Shown here in pieces: positions 42,767-51,690 of a DNA stretch of 64,000 bases. Location: the NCBI RefSeq assembly GCF_900107815.1, contig NZ_FNRK01000015.1, positions 1 through 64,000 on the forward strand. The letters run 5' to 3'. Numbering within the stretch: position 1 is the first letter of the stretch; every line of letters begins with the position of its first letter. Under the pieces are notes generated by a model, which did not search any database, was not told the DNA's origin, and saw only the letters and a program-made list of their open reading frames with translations. The position numbers were made by a program, and so were the translations under genes. Source of the DNA: Eubacterium aggregans. GTDB lineage: Bacteria > Bacillota > Clostridia > Eubacteriales > Eubacteriaceae.

Positions 42767-45067
42767 TTATTTTACCTCGTGATTGTAGAATCCAGCGGTA
42801 TCGAAGGCTTCAAACAGGGTTTGGGGGCGGAGGGGAATCTGGTTGATCCCGACCCCGGTGGCCTGGCGCACGGCGTTACGAATGGCCGAAGCTACCGGAC
42901 ATACCGGGGGTTCCCCCAGGGATTTGGTCCCAAAGGCACTGGTGGGCTCTGGGTTTTCCACAAACTTAGCCACCAGGGTGGGATGATCCACAAAGGTAGA
43001 CAGCTTGTAATCCAGGAAATTGCCGTTTAAAAGCTTGCCGGATTTTTCGTTATACAGCATGGTTTCGGACAGGGCATAGCCAATCCCCATGCTCATACCG
43101 CCGTGGACCTGGGCCTCGGCCAGGGCCGGATTAATGAGGGAGCCACAATCGTGGACATTGACCAGGTTTAAAAGCTTGATCTTGCACAGATTGGTATCTA
43201 CCTCCACCTCGGCAAAGGAGCAGCCAAAGGAATAGGCGTTGGATTTAATCTGATAGGTGGACTCGGAGGTAATGTGCTCGCTGTGCTCTAAGCTGTAGAG
43301 CACCTCGGTGGACAGTTCCCCCAGGGTCATGAGGACTTCACCGTCGGGCTTTCTGATAATATTGCCATCCACCAGATCCAGGTTGAAGGCAGGCATCCGG
43401 GTCAGGCGCTGGGCGTTTTCTAAAATCCGTTCCTTCATGGCCAGGGCGGTTTGACGCACAGCAAAGCCGCCGGCATAGGTCTGGCGGGAGGCGTAGGCCC
43501 CGGTCCCAAAGGGTGTGATGTCTGTATCCTGGGTGGAGATCATATGGACCATGTCAAAGGGAACGCCCAGGGTCTCTGCGGTCATTTGGGCAAAGGTGGT
43601 ATCCGCACCCTGGCCGATTTCTGTTTCAGCCAGCTGGACCTGTACCGAGCCATCCTGATTTAACACCATGCGGCAGGAGGAGGATTCCAGGGAAATGGGC
43701 CAGACTCCGGTGTTGTACCAGAAGACCGACATTCCGATGCCCCGGCGAATATCACCGGTTTGGTCCGCATACTCCTTTAGTTTTTCATTGTAATGGATGG
43801 TTTCCATCCCCAGGTTAATACATTCATTAAAGGAGTCGGTGTACAGCTTGTTCTTGGAGAAGCCGTCGGTATAGCCCACGGGCATCAGATTTTTCCGTCT
43901 GAAGGCAATGGGATCCATGCCCATGGCCGCGGCTACATCCTCGGTATGGCTTTCAACTGCGAAGGCGTACTGGGGCATCCCATAGCCCCGCATGGCCCCG
44001 GCTACTGTTCGGTTGGTAAAGACGGTATAGGCATCACACTGGACATTGTCACAGGGATACAGCTGGGGGAAAGCCCCCATAGCCTTGGCGGCAATGCTGT
44101 GGCCGTGGGAGGCATAGGCTCCCTGGTTGGAGAAAATTTCGCATTTTCGGGCGGCAAAGGTGCCATCGGGCCGGACGTGGGAAATAATGTGGAACCGCAG
44201 GGAATGGCGAACCCGGGTATTGGCAAAGGTTTCCTCTCTTGTGGATTCCAGTTTTACTAAGCGGCCACCGACCTGGGTGGTCAGGAAGGCACACAGCGGC
44301 TCGTACAGCGCATCCTGCTTATTGCCGAAGCCACCACCGATGTAGGGCTTGACAATGCGGATTTTCCCCCAGGGCATTCCCAGGGCCTGGCCCACCACCC
44401 GGCGGACGATATGGGGAATCTGGGTGGATGAAACCACCGTAATGCGATCCCCCTCCTCATAGGCGTAGCAAACAGGGGGCTCGATATGGCAATGCTGGAC
44501 CGTCGGGGTGTCGTACCAGCCCTCTACAACGGTCAGTCCGGGCTCTTTGGTGGCGGCATCGTAATCCCCGATTTCCCGATTGGTGTGGGCAAGGATATTG
44601 CCCGGGTAGTTGTCGTGAATCTGGGGGGCATCCGGGGCCATGGCCTCCTGGACATCCATTACCACAGGGTATTCCTCATAGGTAACCTTTAGGGCGTTGA
44701 CGGCCTGGGTTGCAGCAACCTCATCCTCAGCGATGACGGCAGCCACATCGTCCCCGTAGTAGCAGACCCGGTCAGTAAGAACCAGCCGGTCCGCCACATC
44801 CTGATGGTTCGGGTCTGTGGACCAGGGGTGACCTGCCGTTGGAAAATAGTGCTTTTCCTTTAAATCAAAGCAGGTCACAATCTTAACCACTCCGGGGATT
44901 TTTTGGGCCTGGGTGGTATCAATGGCCGTCACCCGGCCATTACCGATGGTGGCATGGCAGATCTTGGCAATCAAGGCACCGGCATCGCAGATATCATCTG
45001 TATATCTGGCCCGTCCGGTGACCTTATCCCCAGCATCTACCCGAGGGAGTTTTTTTCCGATAATCAT
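42767..45067 (-). CDS. xdhA: xanthine dehydrogenase-type molybdenum subunit, probably selenium-dependent
   Basis: A 766-residue molybdopterin-binding subunit. GGGFGNKQ contacts the cofactor, RGYGMPQ and ADTTFAQMTAETLG line the substrate channel, and the catalytic glutamate is in SLGEPPV near the C-terminus. Length fits the xanthine dehydrogenase/XdhA group. The yqeB/yqeC/mocA/yedF genes at 4730-8633 imply that a labile selenium ligand may be fitted. The guanine-type aptamer upstream supports a purine substrate, but nicotinate-like substrates cannot be excluded by eye. GAGGAAC precedes ATG 45067. Confidence 0.9.
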   Translation of the reverse strand: MIIGKKLPRVDAGDKVTGRARYTDDICDAGALIAKICHATIGNGRVTAIDTTQAQKIPGVVKIVTCFDLKEKHYFPTAGHPWSTDPNHQDVADRLVLTDRVCYYGDDVAAVIAEDEVAATQAVNALKVTYEEYPVVMDVQEAMAPDAPQIHDNYPGNILAHTNREIGDYDAATKEPGLTVVEGWYDTPTVQHCHIEPPVCYAYEEGDRITVVSSTQIPHIVRRVVGQALGMPWGKIRIVKPYIGGGFGNKQDALYEPLCAFLTTQVGGRLVKLESTREETFANTRVRHSLRFHIISHVRPDGTFAARKCEIFSNQGAYASHGHSIAAKAMGAFPQLYPCDNVQCDAYTVFTNRTVAGAMRGYGMPQYAFAVESHTEDVAAAMGMDPIAFRRKNLMPVGYTDGFSKNKLYTDSFNECINLGMETIHYNEKLKEYADQTGDIRRGIGMSVFWYNTGVWPISLESSSCRMVLNQDGSVQVQLAETEIGQGADTTFAQMTAETLGVPFDMVHMISTQDTDITPFGTGAYASRQTYAGGFAVRQTALAMKERILENAQRLTRMPAFNLDLVDGNIIRKPDGEVLMTLGELSTEVLYSLEHSEHITSESTYQIKSNAYSFGCSFAEVEVDTNLCKIKLLNLVNVHDCGSLINPALAEAQVHGGMSMGIGYALSETMLYNEKSGKLLNGNFLDYKLSTFVDHPTLVAKFVENPEPTSAFGTKSLGEPPVCPVASAIRNAVRQATGVGINQIPLRPQTLFEAFDTAGFYNHEVK

Positions 45068-45158
45068 GGTTTGTTCCTCGTTCGATTAAAGTAGTAGTGT
45101 TTAACATCCCTCTCCAAGGATGGAAATGATTTCTTTGCCCGTGGTTAAATGATAAAAT

Positions 45159-45187
45159 ATTATACCACAGGACAGAGGGTAACAATA
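45159..45187 (-). promoter_or_regulatory. possible promoter between riboswitch and xdhA
   Basis: Minus-strand TGGTATAAT gives an extended -10 box (TATAAT at 45159-45164). TTGTTA lies 15 bases upstream at 45180-45185, a short spacing. If active it would bypass the riboswitch and give basal xdh expression. Confidence 0.35.
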
Positions 45188-45190
45188 TTT

Positions 45191-45270
45191 AAAAAACTAC
45201 CGCTAAGAGGACACGAGCTACGGCCAGGACATACCGTGGCCATAGCTTATAGTCAACTATTACGGTAGTT
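45191..45270 (-). terminator. riboswitch terminator of the xdh operon
   Basis: On the minus strand AACTACCGTAA (from 45270 to 45260) pairs with TTAGCGGTAGTT (45206-45195) with one bulge, followed by a run of T. The enclosed CTATGGCC/GGCCGTAG hairpin (45218-45245) brings the arms together. The 5' arm is the same sequence as P3 and L3 of the purine aptamer, so aptamer and terminator cannot form together. Confidence 0.65.
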
Positions 45271-45307
45271 GGTAGAAACACCCGACCAGATTACGGGTAT
45301 ATATAAG
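45246..45307 (-). ncRNA. guanine-class purine riboswitch aptamer
   Basis: Read on the minus strand, this matches the purine aptamer. P1 is CUUAUA/UAUAAG. P2 is ACCCG/CGGGU with loop UAAUCUGG. The invariant J2/3 is GUUUCUA. P3 is CAACUA/UAGUUG with loop CCGUAA. J3/1 reads ACUAU, with C at the position that selects guanine, hypoxanthine or xanthine rather than adenine. It lies about 180 bases before xdhA and after the NCS2 permease gene. No terminator follows that permease, so the switch may sit between cistrons. Confidence 0.92.
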
Positions 45308-45343
45308 CAAGATAATTCGATATTCAGTTATTGGGCCTATTAA

Positions 45344-46726
45344 CTAGTCTTGATCCATCAGGGCTTTTTTAGCCAGATCAAAATCTTCTGCATCCTTGAT
45401 GGGGAACAGGATATTGGCTAGGATACCAACAATACAGGTGGCAGCAACAGAGTCGCCGAAGATGAAGCGCAGGACTGCGGGCAGCTGTGCCACGGCTTCG
45501 GGGTTGCTAGCTAAGCCTAAACCCAGGGCAAAGGTGATACCGAGGACTAAGATATTCCGTTCGCTGAAGCCTGCTTTGGCGATCATTTTGATCCCGTTGA
45601 GCATGATCATGGCAAAGACGGAGATAACCGCACCACCGAGCACGGGTGCCGGAATGGTTGCGAAGACGGCGCCGAGTTTCGGAAGGAAGCCGCAGATCAT
45701 CAGGATGAAGGCTCCGGTAGCAATACAGAAGCGGTTAACGACCTTCGTCATGGAGACGATACCGGCATTTTGCCCAAAGGCAGTATTCGGCAGGGCGTTA
45801 AACATTGCTGCAACAGAGGAACCCAGGGCATCTGCCAGAATGGCACCAGCCGTTTCTTTTTCAGTCGCTTCACGGTCAAAGGCTGCAATGGTAATCCCCG
45901 AGGTATTCCCGATGGTTTCCAGGCCAGAGACGATGTACAGGGCCGCAAAACCAAGGATAGCAGAGGGCTCGAAGGTCATATTGAACTGGAAGGGCAACGG
46001 AATACTAAACCAGGCTGCGCTGGTCACGGCAGCTAAATCCACCATACCCAGTGCAAAGGCCACAATATAGCCAATCACCAGACCAAAGAGGATGGATGAA
46101 TTGGCGACGATACCCTTACCAAAGCGTTGGAGTAGGATAATGACGATAAAGACGAAGAAGGCCACCGCCAGGTTCTGGACCGAACCAAAGGTTGGAGAAC
46201 CCACACCGCCGGCAAAGTAATTGGCACCGACCTTGAGCAGGTTCACCCCGATGGTGATCAGGGTACTCCCAACAACCAGTGGGGGGAAGAAGCGACGGAT
46301 GTATTTATAGAAGAAGCCCATAAATACTTCGGTCAAACTCCCCACAAGGCTACCGCCGAGGACAGCCCCCAGGCCGCCTGTGGCTGCGATGGTTGTAGCC
46401 GTAGGTACAAAGGCAAAGGATGTTCCCATGACGATGGGCAAGCGAGAACCAATCTGGAACTTGCCAATCTTAATGGGATATAATTGGACGAAGGTCGTTA
46501 GGCCGGAGACAAACATCGCACATTGCATCATCAAGACCGTATCGGCACCGGAAAGCGAGCAGGCGCCAGCGATGATCAGGATGGGGGCCAGGTTTGATGT
46601 AAACATGGCCAGGATATGCTGCATACCCAGCGGAACGGCAGTGCGCAGCCGTGGCCGGCCATCCAACTCGTAAATCAATCGTTGATCTTCTTTTTTACGA
46701 TCAACATTTTTGTTATCAGAATTCAT
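45344..46726 (-). CDS. NCS2-family purine permease
   Basis: A 460-residue transporter with about 12-14 helices and the NAT signature QNAGIVSMTKVVNR. Its closest relatives by pattern are xanthine/urate:cation symporters (PLGMQHILAMFTSNLAPILI). ATG 46726 was chosen because GGAGGAAAT lies directly before it; the reading frame is open 13 codons further. It is upstream of the riboswitch and xdhA on the same strand and supplies the obvious substrate. It is a distant paralogue of the permease at 12258. Confidence 0.9.
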   Translation of the reverse strand: MNSDNKNVDRKKEDQRLIYELDGRPRLRTAVPLGMQHILAMFTSNLAPILIIAGACSLSGADTVLMMQCAMFVSGLTTFVQLYPIKIGKFQIGSRLPIVMGTSFAFVPTATTIAATGGLGAVLGGSLVGSLTEVFMGFFYKYIRRFFPPLVVGSTLITIGVNLLKVGANYFAGGVGSPTFGSVQNLAVAFFVFIVIILLQRFGKGIVANSSILFGLVIGYIVAFALGMVDLAAVTSAAWFSIPLPFQFNMTFEPSAILGFAALYIVSGLETIGNTSGITIAAFDREATEKETAGAILADALGSSVAAMFNALPNTAFGQNAGIVSMTKVVNRFCIATGAFILMICGFLPKLGAVFATIPAPVLGGAVISVFAMIMLNGIKMIAKAGFSERNILVLGITFALGLGLASNPEAVAQLPAVLRFIFGDSVAATCIVGILANILFPIKDAEDFDLAKKALMDQD

Positions 46727-47083
46727 ATTTCCTCCATTTAATGAACGTGAATGCCAAGCACCCACATGATGTATCCTCTGATGTTCCCAAATGCGGTTAG
46801 CATAATTGTGATAAAACCCCTAATTTGTTTTGATCGTCAAGGCCTTCCCCCTTTCTTTGGTGCCTTTGTCGTTAAAAAAATAACGATGCAAGCCGAAAAT
46901 TCCCATCGTATTGGCAGTGCACCCGGAAAAAAACAAAAAAATGCGAGAAAATGGATGCCCTTCAACGAATGGACGCGACGATATGACATTGAGTATAATA
47001 GAAAATTATTCTCAATTAATAAAAATATATTATTATAAACTTTAAACATTTGCAACTTGTTTTTTAAAATTAAGAAAGAGAAG
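46727..47083 (-). other. long leader/upstream region of the NCS2 permease
   Basis: No gene is supported here. Read on the minus strand it contains a dyad TTGAG-n-ATAAT ... ATTAT-n-CTCAA (46990-47016) and, further down, ACGATG/CATCGT with a 15-base loop followed by TATTTTTTT (46874-46909). The second would be a weak terminator inside the leader, so attenuation is possible. A plausible promoter is TTGCAA-17-TAATAT near 47030-47060. No purine aptamer core was found in it. Confidence 0.4.
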
Positions 47084-47120
47084 ATTAAGAAAAGAGGGGT
47101 GGCTGTTTGCCACCCCTCTT
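47084..47120 (-). terminator. terminator of the threonine ammonia-lyase gene
   Basis: On the minus strand AAGAGGGGTGGC and GCCACCCCTCTT form a perfect 12-base stem with a five-base loop, followed by TTCTTAATC. Confidence 0.92.
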
Positions 47121-47172
47121 GAGAACTTGCAGTACCGCCTGTAGAATCCTTTTGTGGATGAAATTTGGAAGA

Positions 47173-48411
47173 TTAATAAATGCGATTGACAGAGAAGCCG
47201 TTTTCCCGCAGGGCAGCTAAGACACAGTCGATATGGTCATGACCATTGGTTTCCACTGTTACCTCGAGCATCACCTTATTGGCGTAGCGGTCCAGGGCCT
47301 TAAACTGATTGTGCTCCAATTCGATGACATTGGCACCATTTTCGGCTAAGAGGGTCGCCACCTTCACCAGCTGGCCAGGCTTATCCGGCAGCTCCACGGC
47401 GAAGCACATAATCCGTCCCCGGCTGATCATCCCCTGGTTAACGATGGAGCTAATGGTGACTGTATCAATATTACCGCCGCTCATGACGCAGACAATCTTC
47501 TTTCCGGCGGCGGCTCGTTTCTTGAGACCGGCCAGGGCCACCACCCCGGCGGTTTCTGCCACCAGTTTATGCTTTTCCATCACCAGCAGGACATTTTCCT
47601 GGATATCCTTCTCGCTGACCGTGATCAGTTCATCCACGTATTTTTGGGTAAGGGCATAGCTTAAATCCCCGGGCTGCTTGACTGCTACCCCTTCGGCGTT
47701 GGTACAAACAGAGGGCAGGCAGGCTACCCGTCCTTCGTTGATACTGGCCCGCATGGAGCAGGCCCCCATGGGCTCGACACCGATAATGCGGATACCCGGA
47801 TTAATGGCCTTTGCCGCCATGGCAATACCCGCCACTAAACCGCCCCCGCCAATGGGCACCAGGATTTCATCGGCATCGGGGAGTTCAGAAAGGATTTCCA
47901 GACCAATGGTCCCCTGGCCGCAGATCACATCGTAATCATCAAAGGGATGAATAAAGGTATAACCCTCTTCTTTAGCCAGCTGGCAGGCATAATCATAGCT
48001 TTCATCGTACACATCCCCATGGAGAACGACATCCACCCCGTAGGATTTGGTGGCGTCTACCTTGAGCAGGGGGGTGATATTTGGCATGATGATGGTCGCT
48101 TTAATGCCCATTCTTTGGGCAGAAAAAGCCACCCCCTGGGCATGGTTTCCGGCGGAGGAAGTAATAATCCCCTTCTCCAGCTCTTCCGTCGACAGACGAC
48201 AGATTTTATGATAAGCTCCTCGGATTTTAAAAGAACCAGTCATTTGGAGGTTTTCGGGCTTGATATAAATGTCACCGCCATACTCGCTGCTATAAAAATC
48301 ACTCTTGATCAGGGCGGTTTTTTTAATGATGGGGGCCAGGTGCTCCTGGGCCTGCTTCACTTCTGCCAGGTGATCCTGGTCTAAATAATGGTTAATTTTT
48401 TCTTGATCCAT
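47173..48411 (-). CDS. ilvA: threonine ammonia-lyase with C-terminal ACT domain
   Basis: A 412-residue fold-type II PLP enzyme from ATG 48411 (GGAG upstream). The PLP lysine is Lys62 in GSFKIRGA, and the phosphate loop is in VPIGGGGLVAG. Residues about 330-412 form one ACT domain (ELPDKPGQLVKVATLLAE). It deaminates threonine, and often serine, to the 2-oxo acid and ammonia. With a single ACT domain it resembles short IlvA or TdcB-ACT types; biosynthetic or degradative use cannot be told. It stands alone with its own promoter and terminator. Confidence 0.9.
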   Translation of the reverse strand: MDQEKINHYLDQDHLAEVKQAQEHLAPIIKKTALIKSDFYSSEYGGDIYIKPENLQMTGSFKIRGAYHKICRLSTEELEKGIITSSAGNHAQGVAFSAQRMGIKATIIMPNITPLLKVDATKSYGVDVVLHGDVYDESYDYACQLAKEEGYTFIHPFDDYDVICGQGTIGLEILSELPDADEILVPIGGGGLVAGIAMAAKAINPGIRIIGVEPMGACSMRASINEGRVACLPSVCTNAEGVAVKQPGDLSYALTQKYVDELITVSEKDIQENVLLVMEKHKLVAETAGVVALAGLKKRAAAGKKIVCVMSGGNIDTVTISSIVNQGMISRGRIMCFAVELPDKPGQLVKVATLLAENGANVIELEHNQFKALDRYANKVMLEVTVETNGHDHIDCVLAALRENGFSVNRIY

Positions 48412-48474
48412 ATTGACTCCTTGTTTATTGGTTTGCGTAAGGGATACGACTGGAATTATATTCATGCATTCTTA

Positions 48475-48502
48475 AGTATACAGAATACAGAAATAATGTC
48501 AA
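48475..48502 (-). promoter_or_regulatory. promoter of threonine ammonia-lyase
   Basis: Minus-strand TTGACA (48497-48502) and TATACT (48475-48480) are 16 bases apart. Confidence 0.68.
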
Positions 48503-48550
48503 TAACCTGAGGATTGAAGTTTTAGGAGATATGAAAGGTGGTGGAGTGGC

Positions 48551-48579
48551 TTTAAAAAATGAGCATCACATGGTATGAT
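48551..48579 (+). promoter_or_regulatory. possible promoter of the DUF5058 operon
   Basis: An extended -10 box TGGTATGAT (TATGAT at 48574-48579) lies 17 bases after a poor -35 TTTAAA (48551-48556), 34 bases before the ATG. Confidence 0.4.
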
Positions 48580-48612
48580 TATCCTATATATTTTTATAGA
48601 GAGGAAACGCTT

Positions 48613-49338
48613 ATGACCTTTAATCCCAACAGTTCTTTTTTATTCATTCTGGCGGCCATCGTCATTATCTTCGTGCTGGCCCAATCGGCCTTCTTTTTGG
48701 TGCGGGCATTGCGCCAGGCCAAGGCCTCGGGCATGGATATGGCCCGGATTCGCCAATCGGTTTTATCCACGGCTATTTTTACCATCGCACCAGCGGTATC
48801 CATTCTTTTAGGGGTGGTGACCCTGGCTAAATTCCTGGGGCTTCCCCTCCCCTGGATTCGGCTTTCGGTGATCGGGGCTATTACCTACGAGCTGCCCGCG
48901 GCATCCTCCACGGCCACGGCCCTGGGGATTTCCCTATCGAGCCTCATTGGTGACCCCAAGGTGTACACGGCGATCCTCTGGGTGATGACCCTGGGAATTC
49001 TGCCGAGCCTGATCTACGTCCCCATTCTGTTCAAGCGCATCCAGCGGGGGCTGGTTTCCATGAAGGCCAAGGATAGCCGCTGGGGGGATCTCTTTATCGA
49101 TGCCATGTTTCTGGGGATGATCTCCGCTTTCCTGGGGATGGTTTTTTCCACCATCAGCCAGGGCTTTGTGGGGTGGATTCCGGTTTTCGTCCTATTGTTT
49201 TCCGCGGCGGTCATGGGGGTCTGTGGTCTGCTCATTAAAAAATTCCACCACGCCTGGCTGGAGAACTATGCCCTGCCCATCAGTATGCTCTGCGCCATGA
49301 TTTTTGCCATCTGGGTCACCCCGGTGATTGGAGGTTAA
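48613..49338 (+). CDS. DUF5058-family membrane protein
   Basis: The 241-residue protein has about six or seven membrane helices. A conserved intramembrane region ITYELPAASSTATALG contains polar residues unusual for a plain spacer. The pattern fits DUF5058, whose function is unknown. ATG 48613 follows GAGAGGAAA; an upstream ATG at 48559 has no ribosome site. It is followed without a gap by a second membrane protein and then an M20 peptidase, so a transporter supplying the peptidase is a reasonable guess. Confidence 0.75.
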   Translation: MTFNPNSSFLFILAAIVIIFVLAQSAFFLVRALRQAKASGMDMARIRQSVLSTAIFTIAPAVSILLGVVTLAKFLGLPLPWIRLSVIGAITYELPAASSTATALGISLSSLIGDPKVYTAILWVMTLGILPSLIYVPILFKRIQRGLVSMKAKDSRWGDLFIDAMFLGMISAFLGMVFSTISQGFVGWIPVFVLLFSAAVMGVCGLLIKKFHHAWLENYALPISMLCAMIFAIWVTPVIGG

Positions 49339-49341
49339 GTG

Positions 49342-50004
49342 ATGAAGGATTTTAAAACCTATAACGACGCGACCTATCGCTACGGACTGCTTTGGATTTG
49401 GACGGCCATTGCGGTGCTCCTGGCGGTGCCGGTTATTGTTTGCCTGGTGTACGATGCCTGGCCCGAGGGCACGGCGGTGCTCAAGGGACTTTTGGGAGTG
49501 GCGCCCATTTACTGGACCGTTGGCCTGATCGAGGTGATTACCTACACCCCTATGCTGGGGACCGGGGGGACCTTCATCGGTTTTGTCACCGGGAATGTGA
49601 CCAGTCTGAAGGTGCCCGCCGCATTAAATGCCATGGAGGCCATGGAGGTGAAGCCCGGCAGCGAGGAGGCGGAAATTGTATCCACCATCGCCATTGCGAC
49701 CTCGGCCATTGTGACCACCATCATCATTTCTGTGGGGGTCCTCCTCTTTTCACTGCTGACCCCGGTGCTGGAATCCCCAGTGCTGAAGCCGGCCTTTGAC
49801 AATATTCTTCCGGCCCTTTTTGGCGGCCTGGCCGTGGTATTTATTGGCAAGAGCTGGAAGATTGCCATGGCACCCCTGGTCTTTATGGTTCTGCTGTTTA
49901 TCGCGGTGCCCAGTTTAGCCAGCTCTGTGGGGGTATTGGTCCCCGTGGGAGCCCTCATTGCCATTGGGGCTGCCCGGCTGCTTTATAAGAAAGGATGGAT
50001 CTAA
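49342..50004 (+). CDS. membrane protein paired with DUF5058
   Basis: A 220-residue protein with about six membrane helices. YTPMLGTGGTFIGFVTGNVTSLKVP is a striking glycine/threonine-rich stretch between helices, reminiscent of a substrate or ion re-entrant loop. GGAGG lies eight bases before ATG 49342, which is three bases after the DUF5058 stop. I do not know a named family with confidence. With DUF5058 it probably makes a two-subunit carrier, which is inference from gene order. Confidence 0.65.
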   Translation: MKDFKTYNDATYRYGLLWIWTAIAVLLAVPVIVCLVYDAWPEGTAVLKGLLGVAPIYWTVGLIEVITYTPMLGTGGTFIGFVTGNVTSLKVPAALNAMEAMEVKPGSEEAEIVSTIAIATSAIVTTIIISVGVLLFSLLTPVLESPVLKPAFDNILPALFGGLAVVFIGKSWKIAMAPLVFMVLLFIAVPSLASSVGVLVPVGALIAIGAARLLYKKGWI

Positions 50005-51446
50005 TGCTCATTGGATGGATTATTTTAGGGGCGATTTTAGTATTTCTGGGGGTCCTTCTGATTCGGACGGCGGCCTTTGTGCCGCCAGTGGTGGAGAAGC
50101 CCGCAGATGTGGATCTGCCAGCCATGGATGAAGAAAAGATTTCCCGGGATATGGCAGATATCATCCGGTGCCGGACCATTTCTTATCGGGATGACGACCA
50201 GGTGAACTGGGATGAATACCAACGGCTTTATGGGCTTATCGAAGAACGCTTTCCATTGGTCCATAAAAATGGCCATCGGGAATTTATTGGAAAAACCGGA
50301 TTACTCTTCACCTGGAAGGGGAAGCACAGCGATGCCCCCGCTGTGTATATGGCCCATTACGATGTGGTGCCAGTGGATGCCGAGGCCTGGGAACGCCCCC
50401 CATTTGAAGGGGTTATTGAGGATGGTGTGCTTTGGGGACGGGGGACCCTGGATACCAAGGGAACCTTCTGCTCTATTTTAGAGGCGGCAGAAATCCTCAT
50501 GGCCCAGGGCTTTGTCCCCGACCAGGATATTTATCTGGCCTTTTCCGGGGAAGAGGAAATCGACGGGCTGACGGCAGTGGCCCTTTCAGATACCCTGAAA
50601 GACCGGGGTGTCCATCCGGCCATTGTGTTGGACGAAGGTGGTGCTGTTGTGGAGAATGTGCTCCCGGGGGTTACCGTGCCCTGTGCCCTGATCGGCACGG
50701 CGGAAAAGGGAAAGGTTAATGTGGAGCTTCAGCTTAAGGGGGTACCGGGCCACGCCTCCACCCCACCCCGGCATACGGCAGTGGGGCGGCTGGCCAAGGC
50801 GGCTGTTGCCATTGAAGCGCATCCCTTTGCCCCTAGGTTAATCAGCCCCGTGGCAGAAATGTTCGATTGCCTTGGCCGGCACAGCAGCTTTGCCTACCGA
50901 ATGCTCTTCGCCAATCTCTGGTGTTTCAAACCGGTGTTGTACGCCATGGCCAAGAAGGGCGGCACCGAGCTATCGGCTATGATGATGACCACCGTCGCCC
51001 TGACCCGGATGTCCGGGAGCGATGCCTTTAATGTCATGCCCCCGGAGGCATCTATGGGCGGGGATATCCGTATTTTACCCGGGGAGAATGCCCAAAGCGT
51101 CGAGGCCCATCTCAGATCCGTTATCGGGGATGATGATATTACCATTCATCGGGTGAACGGTACCGATCCCAAGCCTGTTTCCCCCATGGCTGGGCCGGGC
51201 TGGGAACGCCTGACCCGGGTCATTGGACAAACCTGGCCAGAGGCCGTGGTCTCCCCCTACCTGATGCTGGCCTGCAGCGATGCCCGCCATTACTGTCGGG
51301 TTTTTGACAAGGTGTACCGTTTTTCCGCCATGGCCCTGTCCAAGGAAGAGCGTGGGATGATCCACGGTCACAATGAACGTATCCCTTTGTCAAAGCTGTA
51401 TACCACAGTGGCCTTTTATCTGCGGATGATGATGGCTTCTAATTAA
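50004..51446 (+). CDS. M20-family metallopeptidase, membrane-anchored
   Basis: About 480 residues. An N-terminal helix (residues 1-22) is followed by an M20/carboxypeptidase S-type catalytic domain: MAHYDVVPVD (metal His and Asp), GRGTLDTKGT, FSGEEEIDG (catalytic Glu and metal Glu) and MIHGHNERIP (last metal His). The start overlaps the previous stop as TAATG. CPS1-like M20 enzymes cleave N-acyl amino acids or dipeptides. It is the third gene of the DUF5058 operon and probably acts on the compound that the membrane pair moves. Confidence 0.85.
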   Translation: MLIGWIILGAILVFLGVLLIRTAAFVPPVVEKPADVDLPAMDEEKISRDMADIIRCRTISYRDDDQVNWDEYQRLYGLIEERFPLVHKNGHREFIGKTGLLFTWKGKHSDAPAVYMAHYDVVPVDAEAWERPPFEGVIEDGVLWGRGTLDTKGTFCSILEAAEILMAQGFVPDQDIYLAFSGEEEIDGLTAVALSDTLKDRGVHPAIVLDEGGAVVENVLPGVTVPCALIGTAEKGKVNVELQLKGVPGHASTPPRHTAVGRLAKAAVAIEAHPFAPRLISPVAEMFDCLGRHSSFAYRMLFANLWCFKPVLYAMAKKGGTELSAMMMTTVALTRMSGSDAFNVMPPEASMGGDIRILPGENAQSVEAHLRSVIGDDDITIHRVNGTDPKPVSPMAGPGWERLTRVIGQTWPEAVVSPYLMLACSDARHYCRVFDKVYRFSAMALSKEERGMIHGHNERIPLSKLYTTVAFYLRMMMASN

Positions 51447-51690
51447 GAGAAAGACGACCGCCTGCCCCCAGGGAATAATCGCCGTCGGGCATCCCGCAGG
51501 CCATCATAGCATCAGCAATCAAGAGCACCTTATCGGTGCTTTTTTATTTGAAGGTAATGCGCAGAATGGGCCAAACAATGTGGATGCCGTCCGCAATGAC
51601 TTCGGTGGTCATGGCATCCAGATCAAAGGTCGCCCCGACAATGCCGGGCTTTCGGTGATGGAGGCCAGACATGCCGTTGAAGAGATGGGT
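51439..51690 (-). pseudogene. nagA: remnant of N-acetylglucosamine-6-phosphate deacetylase gene
   Basis: Read on the minus strand, about 83 codons align in one frame with the middle of NagA: THLFNGMSGLHHRKPGIVGA, then IADGIHI, DKVLLIADAMMACGMPDG and DYSLG. A TAA interrupts it after RITFK (51547-51545), and both gene ends are missing. One end abuts the stop of the M20 gene and the other overlaps the first codons of the broken agaS. The fragment shows that an amino-sugar catabolic gene once lay here and that a deletion joined the blocks. Confidence 0.8.

Noticed and set aside
46751-47038. 95-codon plus-strand frame upstream of the purine permease
   Set aside because: No ribosome site, odd composition, and it runs antisense through the leader with its dyad and hairpin.
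51520-51547. terminator-like AGCACC/GGTGCT with T-run after the M20 gene
   Set aside because: As a designed terminator it is doubtful: the bases are part of the nagA remnant's coding sequence. It could still stop transcription by chance.
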